Positions 15,666 to 24,332 of a DNA stretch of 64,000 nt are shown in pieces. The first letter of the stretch is position 1; each line of letters starts with the position of its first letter. The position numbers were made by a program, and so were the translations under genes. The notes below the pieces were generated by a model, which was given only the letters and a program-made list of their open reading frames with translations, did not search any database and was not told the DNA's origin. This DNA is from Umezawaea endophytica (GTDB lineage Bacteria > Actinomycetota > Actinomycetes > Mycobacteriales > Pseudonocardiaceae). Where the stretch lies: the NCBI RefSeq assembly GCF_025061645.1, contig NZ_JANYMP010000001.1:633591-697590 (forward strand). Reading direction: 5' to 3'.

Positions 15666-17118
15666 CCTACTCGTCACCAACGTCCGCGTCGTCCACCACG
15701 ACCGGCCGGAAGCGGAACGCGCCGACATCGGTGTCGTGGACGGGCGGATCGTGCGCGTCGCCCCCGGCATCGACCCGGCCGAGGCGAAGACCGTCGTCGA
15801 CGGCGGCGGCAGGCTCGCGTTCCCCGGCGTGGTCGACGCCCACCAGCACTGGGGCATCTACAACCCGCTGGGGGTCGACGCGGCCACCGAGAGCCGGGCG
15901 TGCGCCCAGGGCGGGGTCACCACCGCGCTCAACTACATGCGCACCGGCCAGTACTACCTGAACCGGGGCGGCGACTACGCCGACGTGTTCCCCGAGGTGC
16001 TCGCCGCCTCGGAGGGCAAGTCCTACGTGGACTACGCCTACCACCTCGCGCCGATGTCCCGCAGGCACATCGAGGAGATCCCGGACCTGGTCGCCGAGCA
16101 CGGCGTGACCTCGTTCAAGGTGTTCATGTTCTACGGCAGCCACGGCCTGCACGGCCGGTCGGCGGACCAGAACTCGTTCCTGATGATCCCGGAGGGCGAG
16201 CGCTACGACTACGCGCACTTCGAGTTCGTCATGCGCGGCATCCAGGCCGCGCGCGAGCGGTTCCCGGAGCTGGCCGACGAGATCTCGCTGTCGCTGCACT
16301 GCGAGACCGCCGAGATCATGAGCGCCTACACCAAGCTCGTCGAGGAGGACGGCAGCCTCACCGGTCTCGCCGCCTACAGCGCGTCCCGGCCGCAGCACTC
16401 CGAGGGCCTGGCCGTGTCGATCGCGTCCTACCTGGCGCACGAGACCGGGCTGCCCACGATCAACCTGCTGCACCTGTCGTCGGCCAAGGCGATGGACGCG
16501 GCGCTGCGGATGGCGACCGCGTTCCCGCACATCCGGTTCCGCCGCGAGGTGACCGTCGGGCACCTGCTGGCCGACATCGACACCGCGTCCGGCATCGGCG
16601 CCAAGGTGAACCCGCCCATCCGGCCGCGCGAGGACGTCGAGGCGCTGTGGGGCCACGTGCTCGCGGGCGAGGTGGACTGGGTCGTCAGCGACCACGCGTG
16701 CTGCCGCGACGAGGACAAGTTCGGCGACCCGCGCGACGACGTGTTCGTGGCCAAGTCCGGGTTCGGCGGCGCCGAGTACCTGCTGCCCGGCCTGGTCACC
16801 GAGGGCGTGCGGCGCGGGCTGTCGCTGGGCGACATCGCGAAGCTCACCGCGTGGAACCCGGCCACCCGCTTCGGGCTGCGCACCAAGGGCGCCATCGGGG
16901 TCGGCTTCGACGCCGACTTCAGCCTCGTCGACCCGGCCGTCGACTGGACGGTCCGCGCGGCCGACTCCGAGTCGACGCAGGAGTACACGCCGTTCGAGGG
17001 CTTCTCGATGACCGCGGCGGTCACCGACACCTTCGTGCGGGGCCACCACGTCCTGGCCGCGGGCAAGGTCGTCGGCGACCCCGTCGGCCGCTACCTCAAG
17101 CGCCCCACCGGCGCATGA
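15655..17118 (+). CDS. dihydropyrimidinase/hydantoinase/allantoinase-like amidohydrolase
   Basis: A 487-residue cyclic amidase of the dihydropyrimidinase/allantoinase superfamily. The binuclear metal site is visible: DAHQHWG (HxH), TSFKVFMFYGS with the Lys expected to be carbamylated, SLHCETAE, LLHLSSAKA, and the Asp in SDHACC. Such enzymes open cyclic ureides and imides (dihydropyrimidines, hydantoins, allantoin). It is the strongest sign that the operon's substrate is a nitrogen ring. The ATG lies 11 bases inside the previous gene; the stop overlaps the next ATG. Confidence 0.9.
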   Translation: MSLDLLVTNVRVVHHDRPEAERADIGVVDGRIVRVAPGIDPAEAKTVVDGGGRLAFPGVVDAHQHWGIYNPLGVDAATESRACAQGGVTTALNYMRTGQYYLNRGGDYADVFPEVLAASEGKSYVDYAYHLAPMSRRHIEEIPDLVAEHGVTSFKVFMFYGSHGLHGRSADQNSFLMIPEGERYDYAHFEFVMRGIQAARERFPELADEISLSLHCETAEIMSAYTKLVEEDGSLTGLAAYSASRPQHSEGLAVSIASYLAHETGLPTINLLHLSSAKAMDAALRMATAFPHIRFRREVTVGHLLADIDTASGIGAKVNPPIRPREDVEALWGHVLAGEVDWVVSDHACCRDEDKFGDPRDDVFVAKSGFGGAEYLLPGLVTEGVRRGLSLGDIAKLTAWNPATRFGLRTKGAIGVGFDADFSLVDPAVDWTVRAADSESTQEYTPFEGFSMTAAVTDTFVRGHHVLAAGKVVGDPVGRYLKRPTGA

Positions 17119-17927
17119 CGCCCCGCAGCTACCTCTACGTGCCGGGCGACCAGCCCGACAAGCTGGCGGGCGCGGCGGGTCGGGGCGCCGACGCCCTGAT
17201 CCTGGACCTGGAGGACGCCGTCTCGGCGCCCCGCAAGGACCTCGCCCGCCAGGTCGTCGCCGACCACCTGGCGGCGCCGGGGGTCAGCGCGTGGGTGCGG
17301 ATCAACGCCGACACGGCGGCGGCCGACGTCGCCGCGATCGGCGGCGCGGCGGGCCTCGCGGGCGTCGTGGTCCCGAAGGCCGAACCGGAGTCGCTGGCCG
17401 AGGTCGACCGGCTGCTGGCGGCGTTCGACCGCTCCCCCGTGCCGGTGATCGCGATGCTGGAGACGGCACGGGGCATCCGGCAGCTCGACGCGGTCGCCGC
17501 GGCGCCGAGGGTGGTGCGGCTGGGACTGGGCGAGGCGGACCTGGCCGGGGAACTGGGCATCCGCCCCGACGAGTGGCGCACCGAGCTGTGGCCCATCAGG
17601 TCCCAGGTCGTCGTCGCCTCGGCGGCGGCACGCCTGACGGCACCCACGGGACCGGTCGACACCGACGCCCGCGGCACCGGCACGCTCCGCGCGACCACGA
17701 CGCTGCTGCTCAACCAGGGCTTCCGGGCACGCACCGCCATCACGCCTGCCCAGGTGGCGGTGATCAACGCGGTGTTCACCCCCACACCGGAGGAGGTCGC
17801 CGCGGCCACCGGGGTCCTGAAACGCCTGGCGGACTCCGCGTCCGGCATCGCCGTCGACGACGACGGCAGGCTCATCGACGCCGCGGTGGCCCGCACGGCC
17901 CAGGAGGTGCTGAACCGCGCGGGCTGA
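17115..17927 (+). CDS. HpcH/HpaI aldolase / CitE-type CoA-ester lyase
   Basis: A 270-residue CitE/HpcH lyase. Seen in order: PRSYLYVPGDQPDKL, the Mg-binding DLEDAV, VVPKAEP, MLETARGI and LGLGEADLAGELG. These enzymes split beta-hydroxyacyl-CoA thioesters such as malyl-CoA or citramalyl-CoA into acetyl-CoA (or similar) plus a 2-oxo acid. As the last gene of the operon, it would finish the pathway after CoA transfer. ATGA overlap with the amidohydrolase. A strong hairpin follows. Confidence 0.9.
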   Translation: MTPRSYLYVPGDQPDKLAGAAGRGADALILDLEDAVSAPRKDLARQVVADHLAAPGVSAWVRINADTAAADVAAIGGAAGLAGVVVPKAEPESLAEVDRLLAAFDRSPVPVIAMLETARGIRQLDAVAAAPRVVRLGLGEADLAGELGIRPDEWRTELWPIRSQVVVASAAARLTAPTGPVDTDARGTGTLRATTTLLLNQGFRARTAITPAQVAVINAVFTPTPEEVAAATGVLKRLADSASGIAVDDDGRLIDAAVARTAQEVLNRAG

Positions 17928-17934
17928 CACGGGC

Positions 17935-17975
17935 CCCGTCCGGGCCGCGTCACGGGGTGACGCGGCCCGGACGGG
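17935..17975 (+). terminator. operon terminator hairpin, 18-bp perfect stem
   Basis: The arms at 17935-17952 and 17958-17975 are exactly complementary, with a 5-base loop (CGGGG). No U-tract follows, as is usual in high-GC actinomycetes. It begins 8 bases after the CitE-like stop and marks the end of the long + strand operon. Confidence 0.88.
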
Positions 17976-18119
17976 TGCCGGTGGTGGCGACCAGGCCCTC
18001 GTCGACGGACCCCGGCCACTGGCGCGCACGGGAGCTTGTCGGTGGTGCAGACGTCCGGTCCGGCTCTTGTCGTCGCAAGCACAAGCCCTGCCCCCTTGGC
18101 ACGTCTGATGATTCCGGTC

Positions 18120-19235
18120 ATGGCACGCCAGCGAATCCTCATCATCGGCGGGGGCATGGCAGGGGTCTCCCTCGGCAGCGAGCTCGCCGTCGACCACGAC
18201 GTGGTCCTGCTGGAGGCCGAGTCGTCGCTCGCCGTTCACAGCACCGGTCGGTCGGCCGCGCTCTTCCTCGCGGACTACGGTCCGCCGCCCGTCCGCGAGC
18301 TGACGCGGCGCAGTGAACCGGAGTTCGCCCGGCTGTCGGCGCTGCCGGACGTGCCCCCGCTGCTGACGCCCCGCGGCGGGCTCTTCACCACGTGGGACGA
18401 GCCGAGTGCCGCGGCGTTGACGGCCGCCGTCGCGAGCAGCCCGTCCATGGTCGCGGTGACCGCCGACCGGGTCCGGGAGCTGTGCCCCGTGCTGCGGACC
18501 GACGAGCTGGCCGGGTGCGCGTTCGACGCGGACGTGCGGGACATCGACGTCGCCGCACTGCACGGCCACTACGCCGGGACGCTGCGCCGACGGGGCGGGC
18601 GGATCACGACCGGTGCCCGCGTGGTGGCGGCGGACAGGGTCGGGGCCGGGTGGGAGGTCCGCACCGCGGACGGTCGGACGTGGCACGCCGACGCGCTGGT
18701 GAACGCGGCGGGCGCGTGGGGCGACCAGGTCGCGGAACTCTGCGCCGGTGTCGGGCACAGGCTGTCGCCGCGGCGGCGCACGGTGGCCATCGCCCGCTCG
18801 CGCGTGCCGATCCCGGCCCAGTGGCCGGTCGTCGCGGACTTCGCGGAAGCCTGGTACTTCAAGCCCGAGAGCGGGGCGCTGCTGCTGTCGCCGGGCGACG
18901 AGACCGAGGTTCCGCCGGGGGACGTCGAGTCGGACCCCCTCGACGTCGCGCTGGTGCTGGAACGGGTCAACGCCGCGACGACGCTGGACCTGCGCAGCGT
19001 GCGGACGAGCTGGGCCGGGCTGCGGACCTTCGCCCCGGACCGGGCGCCGGTGGTCGGTCCGCACCCCGAGGAGCCGACGCTGTTCAGCTTCGTCGGCCAG
19101 GGCGGCTACGGGATCCAGATGGCGCCCGCGCTGGCCGGGGTCGGCGCGCGGCTCTTCCGAACGGGCACCCTGGACGACGCCGTGCTGGCCGCCGCCATCG
19201 ACCCCGGCCGGGCGCGCACCGCGCTCGACCGCTGA
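18120..19235 (+). CDS. FAD-dependent D-amino-acid dehydrogenase-like oxidoreductase (DAO family)
   Basis: A 371-residue flavoprotein with an N-terminal Rossmann motif (ILIIGGGMAGVSLGSELA), LEAESSLAVHSTGRSAALF, and the C-terminal GQGGYGIQMAPALAG FAD segment. It resembles bacterial D-arginine/D-amino-acid dehydrogenases of the DauA type, which deaminate D-amino acids to 2-oxo acids. ATG 18120 is placed right before the Rossmann strand; earlier in-frame starts (18108, 18036) add non-homologous residues. A deacylase gene follows after 18 bases, consistent with release and oxidation of D-amino acids. Confidence 0.85.
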   Translation: MARQRILIIGGGMAGVSLGSELAVDHDVVLLEAESSLAVHSTGRSAALFLADYGPPPVRELTRRSEPEFARLSALPDVPPLLTPRGGLFTTWDEPSAAALTAAVASSPSMVAVTADRVRELCPVLRTDELAGCAFDADVRDIDVAALHGHYAGTLRRRGGRITTGARVVAADRVGAGWEVRTADGRTWHADALVNAAGAWGDQVAELCAGVGHRLSPRRRTVAIARSRVPIPAQWPVVADFAEAWYFKPESGALLLSPGDETEVPPGDVESDPLDVALVLERVNAATTLDLRSVRTSWAGLRTFAPDRAPVVGPHPEEPTLFSFVGQGGYGIQMAPALAGVGARLFRTGTLDDAVLAAAIDPGRARTALDR

Positions 19236-19253
19236 CCCCACCGAGGAGCGCGC

Positions 19254-20852
19254 ATGACCACCGAACAGGCCCTCACCAGGGTGATCCGCGGCGGCCTCGT
19301 CCACGACGGCCTCGGCGGCGAGCCGCGCCGCGCCGACGTGGGGATCGCCGGGGACCGGATCGCGGCCGTCGGGGACGTCCCGGCCGCGGGGTGCCCCGAG
19401 GTCGACGCGACCGGGCTGGTCGTCGCACCGGGCCTGATCAACGTGCTCAGCCACGCCTGGCAGACGATCCAGCTCGACGGGAGCTGCCTGTCGGACCTGG
19501 TGCAGGGGGTGACGACGGAGGTGTTCGGCGAGGCGGTGTCCCTCGGCCCGTCGAGCCCGGCGCTGCTGGACGTCGTGCCCGTGCGCGAGGGCGCCCGGCT
19601 GGACTTCCCCCGGCTCTCCGACGGGCTCGACCACGTCGAAGCCCTCGGGACCAGCGTCAACGTCGCCTCGTTCCTCGGCGGGCAGAACCTGCGCGCGCTG
19701 GCGGCGGGCGCCGACGACCGGCCGCTGACCGACGACGAGCTGGACTCGCTGTGCGCGCTCGTCGACGAGGAGATGGCCGCCGGGGCGCTGGGCATCGCGA
19801 CCGCGCTGATCTACGCGCCGGAGAACTACGCGACGACGGCGGAGCTGACCCGGTTGTGCGCCGTGGTGGGCAGGCACGACGGCCTCTACATCTCCCACCT
19901 GAGGTCGGAGGGCGACCGGTTCCTCGAAGCGCTCGACGAGCTGATCACCATCGGCCGGGACGCGGCGTGCCGGGCGCAGGTCTACCACCTGAAGGCGGCC
20001 GGAACACGGAACCACCACAAGATGCGGGTGGCGATCGAGGTGATCGAGTCGGTCCGCGCGACCGGCCAGCAGGTCGGCGCGGACATGTACCCGTACGTCG
20101 CCGCCTGCACCGACCTCGCGGCGGCGATCCCCCCTCGCCACCACGCGGGCGGAACGGCGGCGCTGCTGGCCCGGCTGTCCGACCCGGCCGTCCGCGCGGA
20201 GATCGTCGCGGAACTGGACTCCGCCGACGGCGACTTCGAGAACCTGTACTTCGGCGCCGAGCAGGGGCGGGGCATCGTTTTCCTGGCAGACCTCGCCGAC
20301 GGCACTCCCGCCGCCGGTCGCACGCTGGTCGACGTGGCCGCGGCGCTCGGCGCCACCCACCCGGCGGCGGCGCTGCTGGACGTCGTGCGCGCCGAACCGA
20401 ACCTCCAGGTCTGCTACTTCGTCATGTCCGAGGACGGCGTCCGGCTCGGCCTCGCCCAGCCGTGGGTGTCGATCTGCTCCGACGCGGAGGCCGTCGGACC
20501 GGGCTCGTCGTCCGACGACCTGACCCACCCGCGCGCCTACGGCAGCTTCGCCAGGGTCCTCGGCCACTACAGCCGCGACCTGGGCCTGTTCCCGCTCGCC
20601 GAGGCGATCCGCAAGATGACCTCGCTGCCCGCCGACGCGCTGCGGCTGACCGACCGCGGCCGGATCGCCCCCGGCGCGTTCGCCGACCTGATCGCGTTCG
20701 ACCCAGCGGAGGTCCGCGACACCGCCCGCTACGACGACCCCCGCCGGTACGCGACCGGGATGGTCCACGTCCTGGTCAACGGCGAACCGGTGCTCGCGAA
20801 CGGCGAAGCCCTCCCGGCCCGCCCCGGCAGGCGGCTGCGGCGCGGGCGCTGA
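19254..20852 (+). CDS. N-acyl-D-amino-acid deacylase-family amidohydrolase
   Basis: A 532-residue metal-dependent amidohydrolase related to D-aminoacylases. It has the leading VIRGGLVHDG strand, SDLVQGVTTEVFGEAVSLGP, YISHLRSEGDRFLEAL, YHLKAAGTRNHHKM, and the C-terminal GRIAPGAFADLIAFDP. The usual HxH metal motif after the first strand is replaced by LINVLSHAW, a variant I recall from a D-aminoacylase-like subgroup, so metal binding may differ. GAGGAGCG precedes the ATG. It probably frees D-amino acids or cleaves a related amide for the upstream flavoprotein. It converges on the PucR gene with 4 bases between. Confidence 0.8.
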   Translation: MTTEQALTRVIRGGLVHDGLGGEPRRADVGIAGDRIAAVGDVPAAGCPEVDATGLVVAPGLINVLSHAWQTIQLDGSCLSDLVQGVTTEVFGEAVSLGPSSPALLDVVPVREGARLDFPRLSDGLDHVEALGTSVNVASFLGGQNLRALAAGADDRPLTDDELDSLCALVDEEMAAGALGIATALIYAPENYATTAELTRLCAVVGRHDGLYISHLRSEGDRFLEALDELITIGRDAACRAQVYHLKAAGTRNHHKMRVAIEVIESVRATGQQVGADMYPYVAACTDLAAAIPPRHHAGGTAALLARLSDPAVRAEIVAELDSADGDFENLYFGAEQGRGIVFLADLADGTPAAGRTLVDVAAALGATHPAAALLDVVRAEPNLQVCYFVMSEDGVRLGLAQPWVSICSDAEAVGPGSSSDDLTHPRAYGSFARVLGHYSRDLGLFPLAEAIRKMTSLPADALRLTDRGRIAPGAFADLIAFDPAEVRDTARYDDPRRYATGMVHVLVNGEPVLANGEALPARPGRRLRRGR

Positions 20853-20856
20853 CCCG

Positions 20857-22452
20857 TCAGCCCCGGTCCGGCGGGTGCGCCTTGAGCCGGATGTCCACCA
20901 TCAGCGCGAACCGGGTGTCCGCGTCGGTGAGGTCGAGCCCGAAGATCTCGTGCAGGCGGCGCAGCCGGTAGCGCAGGGTGTTGGTGTGCACGTTCAGGGC
21001 TTTCGACGCCACGGTCGGGTCGCCGAAGGACGACAGGTAGACGCGCAGCGTCCGGCCGTAGTCGGCGGCGTGCGCGACGTCGTGGTCGTCGATGTCGTCG
21101 AGCACGCTGCGCTGCCCGGCCCGCCTGGCCGACTCCAGGTCGGCCAGCCGCAGCACGCTGACCGCCAGCCCGACCTCCCCCACCTCCGCGCAGCCGTCGT
21201 GGGAGCGGGCGCCGCACAGGACCCGCACCACCTGGTCGGCCTCCTCCTTGGCCTCGTTGAGGTCGGCGAGCGTCGACACCGGACCGCTCATCCCGATGGT
21301 GACCAGGTCCGGGGAGTCCGGGCGCGCCGCGGTCCGGGCGGACAGCAGCAGGCCGCGCAGCTCCCGCAGGCTCACGACGGGATCAGCGGGTCCGGGCACC
21401 ACCCCGTACACGGTGTCCTCGATGCGCGCGGTCGCGCCGACCGCGCGGGCGAGTGAGAGCTGGCGGACCAGCGCGGTCGCGCACTGGTCGAGCAGCCGGT
21501 CGTCGCGGCGGCCGTCCGCGCGGGTGGCCGTGACGGCCGCCAGCCGGTAGCCGGGACCGGTCATCCCCAGCCGGTGGCCCGTTTCCACCGCGGACTCCCC
21601 GCCTCGCAGGAGCAGCCCCATGGTCGCGGTCTGGTGCTGGTGCTGGAGGTCGGTGGTGAGCCGGTGGTGGGCCAGCCGGACGGCGATGTTCTGCGCCGCC
21701 TCGGCCAGCGCCGCCGTGCGCGGCGCGTCGAGCGGGGTGTCCGTGACGGCCCAGATCGAGCCGAGCAGCTCACCGTGCGCGCGCAGCGGGACCACCGTGC
21801 GGGAGCTGATGCCGGGTGTGGTCGAGACCAGGAAGAAGGGCTCGGTCTCGGTCAGCAGCCGCTTGACGACGCCGAGGCGGCGCACCTGCTTGAGGAAAGC
21901 GTCGGGCACCCGGTGGCCGAGGATCGTCGCGGACCTGGCCACGTCCGCCACCTCGTGCAGCGCGGAGTACGCGAGCAGCCGCGACTGGTTGTCCTCGATG
22001 GTGACCGGCGCGCAGAGCGCGTCGGCGAGCGCGTTGGCGACCACGAACAGGTCGCTGATCAACTCCGATCCGGACACCGAGTCGGCGCGGACCGGCGGCA
22101 TCCGACCGGGCAACGACGCGGCGATGCTGTGCAGGTGCGACCAGTTGCACCCGCTGGGCACGACGAGCAGGGCCACGCCCGCGCTGAGCGCCTCCGCCAG
22201 CAGCGCCTGCCCCAGCGGGCCGTCGTGGCGCAGCAGCAGCGCCGCGGGCCCGGCCGCCGCCAGCCGCAGCGCCAACGGCGACGCCGCGGCCACGCCGACG
22301 GCGAGCACCAGGTCGCCGGACTCGAACGCGGGCACGTCCAGCGGGTCGTGGACGACCACCGACGTGAACTCGACGGCCAGGTCGGACGGCCCGACCGGCG
22401 CGGTGATCAGCTCGGGTCCGAGCCGCGTCACCAGGTCGCGCACGGATGGCAC
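20857..22452 (-). CDS. PucR family transcriptional regulator
   Basis: A 531-residue regulator. The N-terminus carries the purine-catabolism PucR domain (VRDLVTRLG...FESGDLVLAVG, about 1-120). A central GAF/GGDEF-like sensor region follows. The C-terminus has the PucR helix-turn-helix (VHTNTLRYRLRRLHEIFGLDL, about 495-515). GTG 22452 was chosen because GGAGGAGGGG ends three bases upstream. It is divergent from the serine hydrolase/IOR genes and convergent with the deacylase, so it probably controls both. PucR proteins often sense nitrogen compounds and activate their catabolic genes. Confidence 0.9.
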   Translation of the reverse strand: MPSVRDLVTRLGPELITAPVGPSDLAVEFTSVVVHDPLDVPAFESGDLVLAVGVAAASPLALRLAAAGPAALLLRHDGPLGQALLAEALSAGVALLVVPSGCNWSHLHSIAASLPGRMPPVRADSVSGSELISDLFVVANALADALCAPVTIEDNQSRLLAYSALHEVADVARSATILGHRVPDAFLKQVRRLGVVKRLLTETEPFFLVSTTPGISSRTVVPLRAHGELLGSIWAVTDTPLDAPRTAALAEAAQNIAVRLAHHRLTTDLQHQHQTATMGLLLRGGESAVETGHRLGMTGPGYRLAAVTATRADGRRDDRLLDQCATALVRQLSLARAVGATARIEDTVYGVVPGPADPVVSLRELRGLLLSARTAARPDSPDLVTIGMSGPVSTLADLNEAKEEADQVVRVLCGARSHDGCAEVGEVGLAVSVLRLADLESARRAGQRSVLDDIDDHDVAHAADYGRTLRVYLSSFGDPTVASKALNVHTNTLRYRLRRLHEIFGLDLTDADTRFALMVDIRLKAHPPDRG

Positions 22453-22536
22453 AGGCCCCTCCTCCCGGCCGCGGCGCGGCGCTTTGGCACGGAGCAAACC
22501 ACCTCGGCGGGCGGCACGCTCATCCGGTCAGGGCGG

Positions 22537-22554
22537 TTGGTGGCGCTCCACCAA
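22537..22554. promoter_or_regulatory. dyad between pucR-like gene and serine hydrolase, candidate operator
   Basis: TTGGTGG and CCACCAA form a perfect 7-bp inverted repeat around CGCT in the 168-base divergent region. It is the clearest symmetric element there and lies about 70 bases before the mini-ORF at 22621. It is a reasonable binding site for the PucR-type regulator, though no second copy was found. Confidence 0.4.
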
Positions 22555-22608
22555 GCACCGCCGCCGGGGTTGCGCTCGCGCACGAGGACGGCGCCACCGC
22601 CCCGCGGA

Positions 22609-22614
22609 TAGCTT
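22609..22614 (+). promoter_or_regulatory. -10 element TAGCTT for a probable leaderless transcript
   Basis: TAGCTT fits the actinobacterial TAnnnT consensus and ends six bases before ATG 22621. That would place the transcript start at or next to this ATG. No clear -35 is visible. Confidence 0.5.
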
Positions 22615-22620
22615 GCCGAC

Positions 22621-22653
22621 ATGACCCGAACCGCTGGTGGGAGCGCCCGATGA
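22621..22653 (+). CDS. 10-codon leader ORF ahead of the serine hydrolase
   Basis: ATG 22621 opens a 10-residue frame (MTRTAGGSAR) whose TGA overlaps the ATG of the hydrolase (ATGA). If transcription begins at the TAGCTT-driven start, this leader would be translated first, without a ribosome-binding site, and would hand ribosomes to the hydrolase. There is no run of a single amino acid to suggest attenuation. Confidence 0.4.
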   Translation: MTRTAGGSAR

Positions 22654-24332
22654 TCGACGAGCTGCGCGACGTCATCACGACCGAGCAGGCGCGGTTCGGC
22701 GTCCCCGGTGTCGCCGTCGCCGTGGTGCTGGACGGCGACGTGGTGCTGTGCGAGGGGTTCGGCCACGCCGACCTCGACACCGGTGAACCCGTCGGGGCGG
22801 GCACGCACTTCCCGATCGCGTCCGACACCAAGGCGTTCACCGCCGCCGTGACCTGCCTGCTCGCGGACGGCGGGCTGCTCGACCTGGACGCGCCGGTCCG
22901 CGAGGTGGTGCCGTGGTTCGCGATGCACGACCCGCACGCCACCGACCTCGTCACCCCGCGCGACCTGCTCAGCCACCGCACCGGACTCCCCCGCCACGAC
23001 CTCGTGTGGTTCGGCGACACCCCGATGTCGTTGGAGGAGACCACCCGCGGGCTCCGGCACCTGCCGTCGAGCCGACCGGTGCGGACCGCCTGGGACTACA
23101 ACAACCTGTGCTACATCGCCGCCGGGCACCTGACCGAGGTGGTGACCGGCACGCCGTGGCCCGACGCGGTGCGGTCGCTGCTGCTGACCCCGCTCGGCAT
23201 GACCGGCACCGGGTTCGCGGTGCAGGACGAGGTGGTCGACCTGCTGGCGTTGCCCTACAAGGCGACCCGCGCGGGTTTCGCCCGGCAGGCGCTGCCCGCC
23301 CGGACGACCGCGCGCAAGGCCGGGCCCGCGGGCGGTCTCGTGTCCACCGCGGCCGACCTCGCCCGGTGGCTGCTGGCCCGGCTCGGCCACCGCCCCGACG
23401 TGCTGCCCGCGTCCGCCGTGGAGCAACTGCACCGCCCGGCGATGCTCGGCGGGATCACCACCGACCTCTTCGACGAGATCACCTCGCTCGGCTACGCGCT
23501 CGGCTGCCAGGTCGAGAGCTACCGCGGCACGCGGATCGTCCACCACGGCGGCAACACGCTCGGCTACTCCTCCGACGTGTGCGTGGTCCCCGCCTCGGGC
23601 ATCGGCGTCGCCGTGCTCACCAACCTGGACAGCAGCTACCTGCGCCTGCCACTGGTGTACTCGATCATCGACGCGCTGCACGGGCACGCCGACGCCCACT
23701 GGGGCAAGAGGATCCACTCGGTGCAGACCGCCGTGCACACCGGTCACGACGAGGCCCGCGAGCACCACCGGGCCAGGGCGTCCGCCGCTCCCCCGTCGCG
23801 CCCGCTGACCGGGTTCACCGGCACCTACACCCACCCCGCCTACGGCGACCTCGTCATCCGCGCCGAGGGCGACGGGCTCGTCCCCGACTTCCACGACGCC
23901 GGGGACCGGGTGCGGCTGGACCACCGCGGCCACGACGCGTGGGACCTGGTGTTCGTCGAGGACGAGGTCACCTGCCCGCTCGTCTTCACCCAGGACCTGG
24001 ACGGCGCCGTCACCGGGCTCGTCGTCGCGACCGAGCCCGCGGTCGGTCCGGCGATCTTCGACCGCCTGCCCGAGCCCGTGCCCGCCGACCTGCTGACCGC
24101 GATGGTCGGCACCTACCGGATGGGGCCGATGACGCTGGTGGTCCGCGGCCGGGGCGCCGGGCTCGTCGCGTCCTCCGCCGTCCTGGGTGACCTCGTCCTC
24201 ACCGGTGCGGGCGGGACCGCGTTCCGCTGCCCCACCATGCCGGGTGTGGGCGTCACCGCGGAACTCGATCCGGACGGCGCCGTCGCCCGGATCGTCGTCG
24301 ACACCGTCGGAATCTTCCTCCCGGAGGCGTGA
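22650..24332 (+). CDS. class C beta-lactamase-family serine hydrolase (first of two)
   Basis: A 560-residue cytosolic-looking serine hydrolase of the class C beta-lactamase/D-aminopeptidase/esterase fold. The SxxK motif is SDTK (Ser 58, Lys 61) and the second motif YNN lies near 149 (WDYNNLCY). HHGGNTLGYSSD supplies the K/HxG motif. About 160 extra C-terminal residues form a likely beta-barrel domain, as in D-aminopeptidases. GGGAGCGCCC precedes the ATG. With the deacylase and D-amino-acid flavoprotein it suggests cleavage of D-peptide or D-amide bonds. The next gene overlaps its stop. Confidence 0.87.
   Translation: MIDELRDVITTEQARFGVPGVAVAVVLDGDVVLCEGFGHADLDTGEPVGAGTHFPIASDTKAFTAAVTCLLADGGLLDLDAPVREVVPWFAMHDPHATDLVTPRDLLSHRTGLPRHDLVWFGDTPMSLEETTRGLRHLPSSRPVRTAWDYNNLCYIAAGHLTEVVTGTPWPDAVRSLLLTPLGMTGTGFAVQDEVVDLLALPYKATRAGFARQALPARTTARKAGPAGGLVSTAADLARWLLARLGHRPDVLPASAVEQLHRPAMLGGITTDLFDEITSLGYALGCQVESYRGTRIVHHGGNTLGYSSDVCVVPASGIGVAVLTNLDSSYLRLPLVYSIIDALHGHADAHWGKRIHSVQTAVHTGHDEAREHHRARASAAPPSRPLTGFTGTYTHPAYGDLVIRAEGDGLVPDFHDAGDRVRLDHRGHDAWDLVFVEDEVTCPLVFTQDLDGAVTGLVVATEPAVGPAIFDRLPEPVPADLLTAMVGTYRMGPMTLVVRGRGAGLVASSAVLGDLVLTGAGGTAFRCPTMPGVGVTAELDPDGAVARIVVDTVGIFLPEA

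Noticed and set aside
17091-20768. Open frame of about 1225 codons on the - strand across the CitE, flavoprotein and deacylase genes
   Set aside because: No homology-like signatures; it crosses a strong terminator and three well-supported + strand genes.
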